A stretch of DNA of 64,000 nt from Cristatella mucedo (lineage: Eukaryota; Bryozoa; Phylactolaemata; Cristatellidae), in assembly GCA_009760855.2 (NCBI GenBank), contig WPIO01000026.1, positions 2,369,501-2,433,500 of the forward strand, in the 5' to 3' direction. The position numbers and the translations under genes were made by a program. Every line of letters starts with the position of its first letter. The stretch's first letter is position 1. This document shows positions 33,691 through 45,890 of this stretch, piece by piece. The notes beneath the pieces were generated by a model that worked only from the letters and a program-made list of their open reading frames with translations, ran no database searches and was not told the origin of the DNA.

Positions 33691-36600
33691 CTCCTTCCAT
33701 TGGGCTCTCGAACCACGCACTCCTTTTCGACTTTCAATCACTTCGCATTTCTTCGCACTAAATTGAAACTTTTCGAATATCTGGCTTTTAATTCATAAGA
33801 ATTGATGGTGTGCGGCTCGCCTCTGGCTTGTCCACTTGGATTTACTTTGCATCATTAAAATCGTGACGAAAAACGCAGCTCTAGTTCAGTTAGTTTGCCT
33901 GAGCCACAGTGAACTTGCCTTTTTGCCTAATTGCTTTGCCTGCTTTGCATACCGTGAGTTCATTGCAAGTTACTGGGGGGGGGCAGGAGCCCTACTAACC
34001 ACCGGCCACGTGCTTGTGCGTTTGTCCATGCATTTTTCTAAGCACTACTTTTTCTAAGCACCACTTGCTCATGCATTTTTTTCTAAGCTACTTGGGGGCT
34101 TTTGTATGCAATTTAAGCAGCTTGCTTGACTTACCATACTTCCGGCTGCTATTGCTTCACTTGCAGTGATTTGCGAAGCGCCTGTAGAGGATGAATTCCC
34201 TTACGGTGCAAAGCAAAGAATGTTAGTATTAAAAGAGTAATAAGTTATTAAAGATAAAGTAGTAAAGATCATAATGTGTTAAAGATCAAAATGCATGGCT
34301 CCAGATCATACTGACAGCATAAGCTTTCGCATTTCTTTGTGAAACCTGCACACTTTTGCACACTCACTTATATTCGAAGATCTTTAATTGATATTTCAAG
34401 CTGTATCCTGAAGGTTTAAGCGTATTGGCTTGTTAAGTACACGCTTTCATACTGTTGGCTAACCAGACTAAGCTCCTCGCTTGATCAACTCTTCCGAATA
34501 TTTGCACACGTAATAAGCTTCTTAGGAAGATTAGTTAAATGCGGAAAAGAAGATGAAACGACCATGTGTGTTATTGGATTATAACTGACGCAAAGCAATC
34601 TGTCTGAGAAATTTACGAATGTCATAGAAACAATCATAACTCTGCTAAAGAGAAAATCTAGAATTAAGTGCTTACTTGCGGGCTATTTAGTAGTTTTACC
34701 AAACCAAGGACATGAGAGGCAGTCGCATCTCAACCTGGCTGTGTCATATTGCGAGCTTGTGCCTGTTTCACCGTAAATTCGGACTTTAGCTGCATCACAG
34801 CTGGTTGGCGACTTTCAAGAGCTATTTTTGTATCCAGATCTCTATTTCTGTGATCTGCTTTCTGCCAGCTTCAGAGTATTACAATTTTATAGTTCATTTT
34901 AATATTATCTATTATAACATAAACTTTGTCTGGCAGGTACCACTTGCTTTGTCTGTGCTAGTTTTCAAAAAACACACAAGAACGCTATCGCCCCGATTAG
35001 ACTGCTTAGCTGCTGCTCAATATTTTATTCTCGACACAGTATGCATAGCCGTTATTTTTCTAATTGCCATCGGTCACTAAATTGTCCTTAATCCCTTAGC
35101 AGACTTTCGTCGCCGGCTCACAGCCAACAAAGGACTGCCACAGCATCGTCTGCTGCAGCTCTCTAGGAGTCACGCCTAAACGCATCCGTCGATATCCTTA
35201 AGCCTCAAAAGCAATGACATGTTTTCGAACGATTCTCACGACAATAAGTTTCCTAACGGTAATAGTTTTCATAGAGCCGTCCAAAGAGCTGAATCTCTCA
35301 ATGTCTCTTCTTAGGCACGTTAAATATGCTGTAACCCCCCCCCCCAATCCCCTCCGTCCTAACAGGGTGCTCCTCTAAGCTGTGTGCCGTGTGCATGGGT
35401 GCGAGAGGATCACCCTCCGATGATCCACGCTCGCGTCTATCATCTAAACTCGATTCCTCTCCTCCTGGCCGCTGCACGCCCCCCCCCCCCGTGCATCAAG
35501 GACGCAGGCAGGTGTGGTAGGCGCTAGCAGACGATTGCAATGGCTCGCGCAATCGCTGCGTCAGCACTGGGTAAAAGTGGAGCAGCCGACCTGCCACACC
35601 CTCGGAGCTTCACACCAGCGCCTTCACACCAGCCGCGAGGCCGAGATCCGGGAAATCGGCGGCGGCGGCGGCGAGCGGCGACTTGAATCAGCCGACCTAA
35701 AGCGGCTCAAGCTCGAAGCGAACTTAACTAGCTCTTGCTCGATTTGAGCTTTTGAAGCTGCCTAATTGTAGATTATGGCATAGCAGGTTCCTTATAATTA
35801 CGATTTCGGAACCTCAAGTAACACCTACTGCATTTTTTTAAGTACGCAACTAGAAAATAAACTCCTGAATCATTTTTCAAGTTGCTCGTCATGAAAGCCC
35901 TACCCCAAAAATGAGCCTGTAATGTAGACCTTGGAACAGGAAAAATATAAAATATCTCCTGAATGTGAGACGTAAAGAGTTTTTTAGAGCAAAGATAAGA
36001 CCGGGTCTTATTTTATGATAAGTAGTTTAGGCTTTGATAACCTGACTAACGTTGTACTCCAGCGTTACACGGCTCCTTTCTTAAATTAAGGCCAGCCTAG
36101 GACGAGATTATATACGACACCTAACAATCAATTGTAGCAGGTATAAACGTCCTGCACAGCTACCTCTATGGGCTCTAACATAGTTTAAGAAAGAAGATTT
36201 TCAGCACGTGGCCTCTCAACTGTCGTTTTAGCCGTCCTGTCCATATAGTCTTCACAGGAAGCTGTCACAATCACGAGCTGGGCTTGAGTGCGTCACAAGA
36301 GCCCAGGCTTCTCGGGCATTCGGGTCACTAGCATTTTGAGAGACTGGAGGCAGCCAAATACCTTTAAGTTTGACTCTATTGCATTGACTTTGACGATCTT
36401 TAAAAAAGAGCCAAGGCAAGTACTCTCGTTGCTGCACCGGCTTTGATCTCGAGATGGCGATCTCCACGTTCGTTCATCTCGTTCACGTAGACCGCGTCTT
36501 GTCTGCTTTCCATTTAGTTCGGCAGTCTGTGGGATATGCTGGAAAACATCTAGCCTCTTACCTGACAAATATATCTATTGACGTACTTTTGAACACAGAA

Positions 36601-37080
36601 AGTAGTGTAATGCAAATGAGAGCAGGAATTACAATCGTTGGCATCTTCTTGTGCGACCCTTCAAATCAACAAACTAAAGTATCAGTAACGGTCAGAAACT
36701 GTTGACCTGCAGTGGCATAATGACCGCAGTATTACTTTTCCAGCTTCACGTTTGTTTGGAATAATTGTAGAAATGTAGGGGTAAATATCACTAATTGGTT
36801 TGTAGACATTCGACGAGTCTGTGTAAATATGAAGACAATCGTCGGAATGTCCAAACAAGGTAACCAGTTCTCTCTGTCATCATGCAACATCAGCATGCAA
36901 TAAATATTGCATTGCATTTTTAAGAAAATTGGGTCCAATGCGGATACGTTGTTTTAATTGGAAATACTCGCGTTGCACATCTGCTCCCCATCTTTCGGTA
37001 GTAAAGCATGCCAGCGATAATGGTCACTCGAACCTTGCGATAAATTCCGCGTGTCATAATTTGTCTGCTACTCAGTGTTT
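33687..37080. other. No supported gene; minor repeat remnants
   Basis: About 3.4 kb. 34130-34200 may be an old L2 end (GAAGCGCCTGTAGAGGATGA). 35265-35330 resembles a minus-strand L2 3' end (GAGCTGAATCTCTCAATGTC). C-runs lie at about 35335-35346 and 35481-35490, bordering a GC-rich patch to 35750 with no ATG-started gene. The rest is AT-rich and featureless. Confidence 0.3.
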
Positions 37081-37084
37081 CAAA

Positions 37085-37315
37085 TTCTTTCCAGCTGTCC
37101 TGAGCTGCTTCTTCGTGTTTCTCATGACAACTGCCCGCCTGACTTAGCCATGCTTCTCACTTGCTATTCTCTGAGTGAGATGAAGTCTTTTGGCTTCCGT
37201 ATGCGTACCGAAAGCCGCTTAGGATCTAGTTGTATCGTAGAAAAACCTTGCCTAACACTCTTTTAGTCTGTGTGGCTATGTTAAGTTACAGCTGGAAATA
37301 CATTACATTAACGTA
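37085..37315 (+). repeat. LINE-B 3' end, plus strand
   Basis: CTGAGCTGCTTCTTCGTG, then CCGTATGCGTACCGAAAGCC and a tail in GGAAATACATTACATTAA. Same family as the 8.0-kb copy, more diverged. Confidence 0.75.
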
Positions 37316-37469
37316 GTCCAGTATATTTCATAGAGATATGGAGATAGAGAGGGACTAAATATTTGCAACACCTGTCATGATAAAAAATTCCACACAGCCT
37401 TAAGCCTGAATCACACAGAAACAGACGATTAAAGGAGTGCCTTGTTATTACGGCCAGCTGTATTTTTTA

Positions 37470-38021
37470 AAACGTAAATAGCTCTAAATCCTCGTACAAA
37501 TCCCTAATCGTTTGGTGGCCATGCCTTTAGGTCGTATGTTCTTACAGCCTGGAACTCAATCCCTACTTGCGTCATGACATCTCCTGACCTTTCCACAGTA
37601 AAAAAGAAACTAAAAATGCATATATTTATCACAACATTTTCTGGGTCCCTGTGATTCATCCTTTATGTGATTATGCGTGATGACCACGGTGCACGCTGCT
37701 ACTAACCATATTTGCATGCTGACCCTGTGCATATCACTCTTAAGCATAAATACATAATTCCTTTGTATAGCGCCCCAAGAGAACTGAATCTCTATTCAGG
37801 CTTCACATCTGCCCAGGGGCTCGAGCCCACAAACCTTAGCCGGACCTTGGTGGGGCGAGCACCTCAACAGCTGGACCAATCGAGCACGTTATTAAAGTCG
37901 TTTATTGAGCATGCTACCACTACCCATTCAATCGTGCTTCCTTTGCAGCAAATTTAAAGTGCCTAGAAAGAGATTGAGTTCTCTGAGGGAGCTATATCAA
38001 ATGTATATTATTATTACTATA
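37470..38021 (+). repeat. L2-A 3' fragment interrupted by a SINE
   Basis: From CCTCGTACAAATCCCTAATC through a broken C-terminal coding end and 3' UTR to AAAGTGCCTAGAAAGAGATT, then an ATT-rich tail at 38008-38020. A SINE-2 copy sits inside the 3' UTR at about 37755-37888. Confidence 0.8.
37755..37888 (-). repeat. SINE-2 copy b, nested in an L2
   Basis: On the minus strand: head GGTCCAGCTGTTGAGGTGCT, B box GTGGGCTCGAGCCCCTG, and 3' end AATAGAGATTCAGTTCTCTT then GGGGCGCTATACAAAG, even closer to the L2-A terminus than copy a. Insertion into an L2 3' UTR gives a relative age: the SINE is younger than that L2 copy. Confidence 0.8.
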
Positions 38022-38376
38022 AATCCATGTTATTGAGCCACAGCAAAAGGCAATCTATTTGGCATTGTAGGCCAACTTTTCACGTGCATTCGAGTCTCTG
38101 CCTCTGCACAGACAACATTGATCGCATCTCTGCTGTGAAAACCTGCACAGCTGAGACAGGTAGACTCAAATTTAACCGGCGATCGTCGTGTTGACAGTCC
38201 CGACGAGCAGCGACTAGTCGCTGTCGTTCAACATTCATTCCGGTCTGACGCTGGAGTACATAATTTCGGGAGGGCGTTTCAGCACAGAATTTCGCTCGAT
38301 CGAGACTGGGATATTGAAACCAATTAAAGTCGATCCTAGATCGATCGCCGGGCATGAATGGGACTGAGGCTCGATC
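38022..38376. other. Upstream region of gene 1
   Basis: About 355 bp between the L2 tail and the promoter motif. CpG content rises from about 38330 with several GATCGATC-type motifs. No TATA box is evident. Confidence 0.4.
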
Positions 38377-38389
38377 GTGACGTCAGCCG
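38377..38389 (+). promoter_or_regulatory. CRE-like promoter motif of gene 1
   Basis: GTGACGTCAGCCG, containing the palindromic CRE core TGACGTCA (38378-38385), lies 139 bp before the start codon. A 12/13 match occurs at 54879-54891, 118 bp before gene 2, so it is probably a shared regulatory site. Factor binding is inferred from the CREB/ATF consensus. Confidence 0.5.
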
Positions 38390-38515
38390 CCTCACCCGCA
38401 TCCGGGCCGGCCACGTTCGGCGAGCACCTGCAAGAGCCGAGGAGCGGCGAGCGAGATCAGATAGCGACCGACCGATTGACGGTGGAGAGGTAACGACGAC
38501 AGCGACAGCTAAAAC

Positions 38516-39150
38516 ATGGCCACGAACAGTGCGGCGTACTTGTTTGCTCTTCTGCTGACGACTGTCGTCTTCTCGCAGGACAAAGCCGCCGGCCTGACGC
38601 AGCGTGAGTGAGCCTTCTGGGACTCGCCTGACGCCACGGAGGCGCCACTGCAAAAGTCGCTAGATCTATAGCGTACGCCGGTAGAACAGTGATTTCGGAT
38701 GCGAGCGACATCGTTGCCATTTTCTTGCCAGGGTGCCCCAAAGGGCAGAAATATTTCGTGGATTCAAAAACGTGCGCCAGATGCTCGTGCCAAGGCTCGG
38801 GCAGCATCATAACCTGCACGGGGTAAATATCGCGCTCCACCATCGCTCGCGGTATTTACCCCTCGCTGAAACAACTCGGTCGTTTCCCTGAGAACGAGCC
38901 TTCAACGACAATTGGCCGGCCGGCCGTCCTTCTTGGCAGGTGCCCAACTCTTCAAGTCACGTGCGACTATGAGATTAAGCTGGCCGAGCGCGGCTGCTAC
39001 TTTTCCAAGTACATGGAACTGCCGGCACCTAACTGCTGTCAATACTCGGTGGAAATATGCCCGGGACACAAGTACTATAGCCGCACTCGCCTATTGGAAT
39101 CAAAAGCCGCCATGAGGTGCACCCGCCTGATTGCCATCCCTGGCCAATGA
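38516..39150 (+). CDS. Gene 1: secreted 12-cysteine VWC-like protein
   Basis: Exons are 38516-38603, 38732-38822 and 38940-39150, with GT/AG introns of 128 bp (phase 1) and 117 bp (phase 2). The product has 129 residues. The ATG is fixed by an in-frame TAA six bases upstream. Residues 1-20 are a signal peptide (MATNSAAYLFALLLTTVVFS), so the protein is secreted. Exon 2 gives five cysteines, starting CPKGQKYFVDSKTCARCSC. Exon 3 gives seven more, including RGCYFSKYMELPAPNCC and VEIC, with the last cysteine near the C-terminus (MRC). C..C.C followed later by CC resembles von Willebrand type C and antistasin-like modules, but CC-x6-C is not the usual CC-x2-C, so the family is tentative. Arthropod single-domain VWC proteins, including tick salivary 8.9-kDa types, are the nearest comparison I can make. 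Function is unknown. Its paralogue is gene 2. Confidence 0.85.
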
Positions 39151-39322
39151 GCTCAAGACAGCCCCCCCCCCCCGACTGCACACGCCAATAGTCACAGTTG
39201 TATGGTCGCTTATTAGATCGGCGAGCGAGACAAGAGCTACGTGAGAAATCAAGCCCTACTGGCCCACTCGAGAGAGAGATTACATCTTTGTGTGCATTTC
39301 CAAAGTACGTTGCTGGTCTTCC

Positions 39323-39328
39323 AATAAA
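39323..39328 (+). terminator. Polyadenylation signal of gene 1
   Basis: AATAAA 173 bp after the stop codon. The intervening 3' UTR contains a C-run near 39162-39172. Confidence 0.65.
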
Positions 39329-39339
39329 TTGAGCATATG

Positions 39340-40950
39340 AGCGATGATTTGGCTTCAACGCCTTCAGCGAGATCACGTTTTGCCAACGTTTGGCCTCATA
39401 GCTATTCTTTTTGGAGCAGCCGTGATAATTAAGTAGCGTCCAAACCCTTAAAAAATAAGAATCCTTGTATAACCTAAAATGCGTGAAAAGTATAGTGCGA
39501 TGATATCGGGTAAATTTCTTGAGGCTTTGTTAAATGCAGAGCGAGCTGTGAACGGAGGGAGTATTTTCGGCAGTTAAGATGCTACTGACATTCTCTATGT
39601 AGCAAAGGTTGTTATGTCGACCTTCTGGCGTCATCTGATAGTCAAGATAACGGTTTATCGATAAATGGCTCAAAGTAAATATTGTTCATGACCAACAAAA
39701 TCCAAGCTCGAAATTAGAGAAAACTTTTAAGCACATCGGTAGATTCGTGACACTTGACTTATGCTCCCCAAATTTAGATAGAGCAAAAAGATTTCTTTGC
39801 AATGTAGCATATAAGCAAAACATCAAGTTCAAGAAGGGTATAGAACTTATAAAATATTTAAATACAGTTCCACCATACACCAACAATGAACGCAAGTCAT
39901 GTAGTAAGCACCAAAGCTGTCAAACATTTCAAATTTCACGTTGATCTGTTGCATGTTTGCTGACAAATAGAACCTGCACAGTTCAAAGGACGATTGATAA
40001 AAAAAAAAACTTTAAAAATTTTGGAGACCACAAAGCAGGGTAACTTTTGTAGCAAACCCTGATTAACTCTGAAAAACTATCTAAGATGTCTAAGCACAAT
40101 TAAAGAATTGTTGCATTAATTTTCAAGGTGATCTGTGGACTATTAACAGATATGCAGCATTTTCTAAACGCCGGGGGTCAATATCGAACAAAGCAGCAGG
40201 TCAATCAGGAATCCGGCTGTCAAAGGATTTAACTCAAAATGTCAAAGTCCTATGAGCACTAGAATTTCAGTAATTTCAATTTGATAGGATCGTCTTAAAC
40301 CGATCTATGACGTATGCAAGGCACGATGGCAGATTCTAGACTGGCGAACATATAAAAATTAACACAACCCATTGCACTGGCAAAGGTACCAGAGCAGAAC
40401 AAGCTATGGAAGTAGGCCAACATTATGCATTGTCGAAGCAGTACATTGTCTACACAGATATATATTTTTTGTATGAATATTCACTCTTATGACTATTTTA
40501 CTTAACGACAACCTACAGATTCACGACGCTGGAACCAAAGGAAGGAACGGCTAAGACTGATTGAACAGTTGTTTTCAGTCGTTAGTGCGACTTAAAAACA
40601 GTCGCTAACCACGGCAAAATTCAAATACTGAAATCATTTTAACTTCTCTTAAATCCCACCGAATCAATATTCTGGGAGCACATAAGAGCCGATCAACTAC
40701 TGCAACAGCTGACGCCGGCCGCAGGGCAACTAAATCAGACCCGCCTGGTGCTGATGTAATCGACGGCCGACGGGAAGGCGCACCTTGGCTCGAGCGATTC
40801 AGTTGGTGCGGCAGCAATAGATAGATTAGCAAGAGGTGGCCACGTGCGATTGAAACTTTTTAAAGGTAGCTAAGAGTAGCACTGTTTGCTAGCACTAGGA
40901 AGTTTCAGGTTTCATCAATCAGAATAACTGACAATCAGAACAAATGTTAA
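39340..40950. other. No gene seen downstream of gene 1
   Basis: AT-rich to 40500. A GC-richer patch at 40680-40810 shows no coding signal. Confidence 0.35.
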
Positions 40951-40954
40951 GATA

Positions 40955-42960
40955 AAGTATTGTATTTCCTTTTGTAACTCCACAAAGCAACAAAGACTGT
41001 GTGGGTGTTACTCAGGAGATTATTTATAGCAAGCTCACAGCCTAAGCGGCTTTCGGTACGCATTTGGTAGCCAAAAGACTTTATCTCACGCAAAAAAAGA
41101 GAAAGTTGAAAGCGTAGCTGAGTCAGGAGAGCTATTAAGGTAGTGAGAAGCATGGAAGTAGCAGCTCAGGACCACTGAAAAGGATGAGACATAGTCGGCG
41201 GCAAGAGAGTAGATGTCGTTGCATAAGAATTTTGGGAGCGAATTTCACAGTCAAGGACCTGCAGAGCGAAAGGTTCTGTCACCAACCGTCTTTAAGCGGA
41301 GGGATGGGACAGCTAATTTATTATCCATAGAGGACCTGATGGCACGAGGAGGCTGGAACTGGTGCAGCAGTTTAGCTAGGTATGGAGGAGCCAAGCCGTG
41401 GCGGGCCTTGTGGGTCAGTGTAAGAACTTTGCTCTGCATCCGTTGATCAACCGGCATCCATCCTAGCTCTTTTAGCAAAGGAGAAACGTGGTCAAACCTC
41501 TGGGACTTGAAAAGTAGCCTTGCAGCCATATTCATAGCCAGCTGCAGTGACCTAGTTTTTGATAGCCCAGCCAAAAGAAATTACAACAATCAAGCCAAAA
41601 AAGAACAAAAGAGCTAGTTAAACGTTTTGAAAGCCACTGTGGAAGGCAGTTCCTAATCTTTGATAGGGATCGGACGTGATGGCAAACTGCAGAAGCAGTC
41701 AGTTTATCAGTTGCTGCAGCAGATTCCAGTGGTTTGAATGACAAATACAGCTAATTATCGTCGGCATAAAAGTGATATCCTACTCTATGAGCCGTAACCA
41801 CTTTTCCCTGAGGTTGAGTATAAATGGAGAGCAGCATGAGACCGAGGACGGACCCTTGAGAGACTCCACAGAGACCGTCTTATGCATGAGACTTGACCAC
41901 CACAAGACACCGATTGAACTCAATCAGACAGCTGTGATTTAAACCAAGTCATTGCCTCGTCGGCCGGTGGATCGTGGTTCTCAATCGCTCAAGTATAACA
42001 TCGTCATCAAAGTTGTCAAAGGCAGCTGACATATCTAGCAGAGCTAGGGCAGTGACATTCCCGTCATCATCGCCACTAAGAATATCATTGTTAACACAAA
42101 GGAGATCAGTCTCAGTGGAGTGCTGCCTCTTGAACTCCGATTTAAATGTTTCTGACATTTCATTCTTTTCGATTCGTGCAACCAGCTGCTTAGCAACAAT
42201 TTTTCAAGAATCTTTGATAAAAAAGGAAGAGGGAAACTGGGTGATAGTTTCTAGTAACCTCTGTATTTAATCCAGGCTTTGTAAGTATAGGTCTAAAGAT
42301 TGCCAATTTGATGGACTTGGGTACGACTCCTTTCTCCAAGGAAGCATTAAAATCTTGGCTATGGCAGGGCTAAGTTGGTCTGCTAGTGAAGATCACAGAG
42401 ATGATGGTTTATGGTCTTCAGGAGACGAGCTCTTTTTACTAGACCTTATTAAGAAAGCCAAATCGCATGCAGAAACCTAGGACAACCTTTTAAGGAAGGT
42501 CACAGGTTGCGATTCCGCAATTGCTTTACTCGGACGAGGCTTCGTTGAGGCACAAATATGCACAATTGTTTCAGTAAAGACATCTGAAAACCTTTCGGCT
42601 GAGCCGTTAATATTTAAGGAGTCTGATCTCTCAGCATTGGCCATAAAATTGCTTACTGTCTTATAAATCTGTTTTGGGTCCGACTGGCAGGAATTTAGTT
42701 TTCGAGTGGAAAAAGATGCCCTGGCTTTTTTAAGCTTCCGGGTCTAAACTTGAAGGAAGTCTTTGAAATTGACTTGAACTTCATCAGACCCCGATTTCTC
42801 AAAACGACGTTCAAGCCTGAGCATAACAAGGAGCATCTTTTGAAGTTTTTTTGTAAATCGCAAGGAATGCTGGCATGCGTACGGCAGTTAACTGGATCAG
42901 GAATTAGCGTGGTGTAGCCATTTGCACAAGATGAGCCACTCCGGTGGGAGCGAGTCACGT
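40955..42960 (-). mobile_element. LINE-B non-LTR retrotransposon, 5'-truncated, minus strand
   Basis: A second L2-group LINE, read from about 42960 down to its 3' end at about 40955. Recognisable parts in order: linker and RT N-terminus (42700-42250, with SSPEDHKPSSL and SPAIAKI); the RT A motif at about 42070 (VTALALLDMSAAFD); the GSVLG block near 41850 with a YADD box (YHFYADD, 41780); VCHHVRSLSKIRNCLP (41690); and the C-terminal block at 41574-41251 (LLFKSQRFDHVSPLLKELGW, KTVGDRTFRSAGP). The 3' UTR ends in the GTACCGAAAGCCGC signature. Multiple stops and frameshifts make it dead. It differs from L2-A in its 3' end and in YADD versus YPDD. Confidence 0.82.
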
Positions 42961-43019
42961 AGGAGTACAGCGTACGTACGCATTATGCCTCGACTGCCAT
43001 GTGGACTGTAGATCGTGGA

Positions 43020-43150
43020 TGCCCGTCATTGTTTAGTAATATAATAATATCAATACATTTGAATAACGCCCTCAGATAACTGAATCTCTTTCTAGGCACT
43101 TTACAGGTGCTGTACAGAAAGCAATACCAAAAACAAGTAACGGTCTGGTC
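43020..43150 (-). repeat. L2-A 3' end, minus strand
   Basis: An ATT-like tail, then AACGCCCTCAGATAACTGAA and TCTCTTTCTAGGCACTTTAC. Confidence 0.75.
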
Positions 43151-43239
43151 TCTTTTAGGACTAAATAGTTGGCATTTATGAAATCCAGCTGAGTAACACC
43201 CATATCTAGTTTCTTTATTCAGTCGAAGCTTAAATACGC

Positions 43240-43362
43240 CGCTCTGGTTAGACCAGGGGTAAGGTGCCCACTTTTAATAAGCAAACTCGTGGGGTTGAGC
43301 AATGGTCACGTTCTAAGCACCTGTGCAGATAATAGGTTCTCTTATGGCGCTATACAAGTGAG
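43240..43362 (+). repeat. SINE-2 copy c, plus strand
   Basis: GGTTAGACCAGGGGTAAGGT (A-box region), a decayed B box in CTCGTGGGGTTGAGCAA, and a 3' end with TAAGCACCTGTGCAGATAAT then TTATGGCGCTATACAA. It aligns over its length to copies a and b. Confidence 0.65.
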
Positions 43363-43404
43363 CTATAAATGCATATACAGATATGTATACATGTATTTTT
43401 GTGT

Positions 43405-43793
43405 GGGCGCGCGTGTGTGTGTGTGTGTGTCTGTGTCTGTGTCTGTGTCTGTGTCTGTGTCTGTGTGTGTGTGTGTGTGTGTGTGTCTGTGTCTGTGTCT
43501 GTGTCTGTGTCTGTGTCTGTGTCTGTGTCTGTGTCTGTGTCTGTGTCTGTGTCTGTGTCTGTGTCTGTGTCTGTGTCTGTGTCTGTGTCTGTGTCTGTGT
43601 CTGTGTGTCTGTGTCTATGTCTGTGTCTGTGTCTGTGTCTGTGTCTGTGTCTGTGTCTGTGTCTGTGTCTGTGTCTGTGTCTGTGTCTGTGTCTGTGCCT
43701 GTGTCTGTTTCTGTGTCTGTGTCTGTGTCTGTGTCTGTGTCTGTATCTGTGTCTGTGTCTGTGTGTCTGTATGTGTGTGTGTGTGTGTGTGTA
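43405..43793. repeat. (TGTGTC)n satellite-like array
   Basis: About 390 bp of TGTGTC hexamer units with TG-rich ends and occasional variants (TGTATC, TGTGCC, TGTTTC). Long frames here on both strands are artefacts. Confidence 0.97.
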
Positions 43794-44635
43794 TTTACAA
43801 AGAAACGAAACGAAAATGCAAAGATCGCGAGCCAGCTTGCCTAGAAAACCTACTACTACACTCACTTTTGTTACCAAGACCTACTCTCGACCAGGCACAA
43901 ATTACCCCTTATGAGTTTATGGCCTGCCGAACACTCTCCACCGCATAACTACCAGGTATGCTGTAGAGGCCCTCTAGAGTACCTGCAGAGCTGGGGAGAA
44001 ATACCTGCCGACTAAGTATAAAGCCAAACTATTTTGCTGTTGTTAACCGCTCTCGTCATCATTCGTTAGGAGTTCCGCAAGGGCTATAGGCAGTGATGCA
44101 AGAGAGATTGGCACCTCTCCATTCTGGCGGCCATATTGCAGGATGAGCGTGAGTGGCTTCATCCTCATTACCATTTACTCATTAGGCGTCCTGAAGAAAC
44201 GAGCACCTCATACTTAGAATCGAATGACATTAAAAATAGTAACAGTACTGCTGCCTCCAAGCGCTCATGATTAGCCATTTAGATAAAGACCTGCCTCATA
44301 CTGACTTATTCCCTATTTAAAATCAATCAACTCTCACCAGCAACAAAATTGACTAGGACAATTCGATTCGACGACCGACCATCTGATTCCACGGATCAGC
44401 CATTTTAAACTCCAGCACGGCGAGAGGCTACTCGCACCAACTCAACTGCTATCATCACTAGTTCCCGTCCCATGGCTACACGATCAAGCATAATGGCCAA
44501 GCCGCCGGATAGGTTCGCTCTATAGCCATATCGCACTATAGTGCATCTTGCATATTAATATTTTCAATATAAGGATGGCAGAACTTGGAATACTCACAGC
44601 ATTTGAGAGGTTCATTGTCCCTTTCATCTTAATAC
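43794..44635. other. No gene seen
   Basis: Mixed composition without recognised elements. Confidence 0.35.
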
Positions 44636-44639
44636 TGGT

Positions 44640-45020
44640 TGGGTTACTGCATGACCGCTTTTCTGAATCTACTTGTATACCAACGTCTCATGCAAAGCTC
44701 AAATCTATCGGAGACCGTGCCTTTAGTTCGTATACTTTCGAAGCCTGGAAATCACACCCGACTGACTTCGTGACATCCTCTGACTTGATGACGTTTAAAA
44801 AGTGGGTCCATGCGATTCGTCCTTTACGTGCTTTTGCGTGCTGCACAGTGCATGCTAACCCTATTTTGCATGCTGACTCTGTGCATGTCACCTCCAATCA
44901 TGTTAGGCTTGTTGCCATTGTGTATGCTACCACTAACCCTATTATCGAGCTTTCTGTACTGCATATGTAAACTGCCTAGAAAGAGATTGTATTCTCCATT
45001 AGCGCTATGCAAATATATAC
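44640..45020 (+). repeat. L2-A 3' fragment
   Basis: The C-terminal coding end (AAATCTATCGGAGACCGTGC, then TTTAGTTCGTATACTTTCG), diverged 3' UTR, and CTGCCTAGAAAGAGATTGTA to about 45020. The (ATT)n tail is lost. Confidence 0.75.
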
Positions 45021-45034
45021 ATATTAGCATGAAG

Positions 45035-45275
45035 CATATTGAGTTGTGTATCTCGTCTGTAACTCCACAAGGTCACAAAGACTGTGTGAGTGTTAGGCAC
45101 GAGAGTTTTGCATAGCCCACTCACATCCTAATCCGCTTTGGGTACGCATTCGGTGGCCAACAGATTTCATCTCACGAAACAAAGAGAAATGTGGAAGCAT
45201 TGAAGAGTCAAGAGAGAAATTGAGGTAGTGAGTAGCATGGAAATAGCAGCTCAGAACTGCAAGAAAGAGTCGGCA
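45035..45275 (-). repeat. LINE-B 3' end, minus strand
   Basis: Starts GTATCTCGTCTGTAACTCCA and passes CCGCTTTGGGTACGCATTCG and the GAGCAT/AGCAGCTCA region of the LINE-B 3' UTR. It abuts the preceding L2-A fragment tail to tail. Confidence 0.78.
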
Positions 45276-45439
45276 GCAGGAGAGTAGTTGACTGTTGATT
45301 GAATAGTTGACTTGAAAGCGTCAGTGCAGAAAAATGGAGGAATTGCGACAAAAAGTGTGGATTGGTCTTCTCCACTCAAATGTATGTCTTCTGTAAGTCA
45401 TCTCCGGCTGGGCTATCTAATAAAACCATTAAACCTCTG

Positions 45440-45890
45440 CAGCGGGTGAAAGTCGCTAAAATAATAAATTGGCTTGCAGATCCAAGAAATGTAGCCAAGT
45501 TTTGACTTTCTGAGGGAGCTGCTGCTCGATCGACGGATGCACAGAAAAATTATTTCTCTTATCCACGAGGCCTGCCGTGGCTGCGCTCATAACTAGCTGA
45601 ATAGATGCAATAGTTTCAGATTCGCCCCACACTCCCGCCATTAGACAATAAATTAGCTGACTCATTCTCTTACTTATCACTGAGGATCACAGGTTTGCTC
45701 AGTAGCTGCAAGCTGTGGGGATGACGTCCACATGCCTTGAGTGACGGCACCTTCCATCACTCAGCCGATTTTAGCACGGCCTGTCTAGTCATCTTGCCCT
45801 GCTACTCCCGTGCTGATCACTTTCTACTGCCCTCTCATTCAGCTACGCACCTTACTTGCTGTGTATTTCGAAAGGCGGGGTAGTTTGGCT
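45440..45890 (+). repeat. Unclassified dispersed repeat, copy 1
   Basis: Similar along its length to 52235-52720. Shared blocks are CAGAAAAATTATTTCTC.TTA with CCACGAGGCCTGCCGTGG, ACTAGCTGAATAGATGCA, GACAATAAATTAGCTGA and CCCGTGCTGATCACTTTCTA. No ORF, tRNA head or simple tail was recognised. Confidence 0.65.

Noticed and set aside
43405-43793. CRISPR-like repeat array
   Set aside because: Hexamer satellite without unique spacers, in a eukaryotic genome.
43289-43948. Frames of 150-219 codons over the (TGTGTC)n array
   Set aside because: Cys/Val, Ser/Val and His/Arg repeats are direct products of the simple repeat. They are not a cysteine-rich protein.
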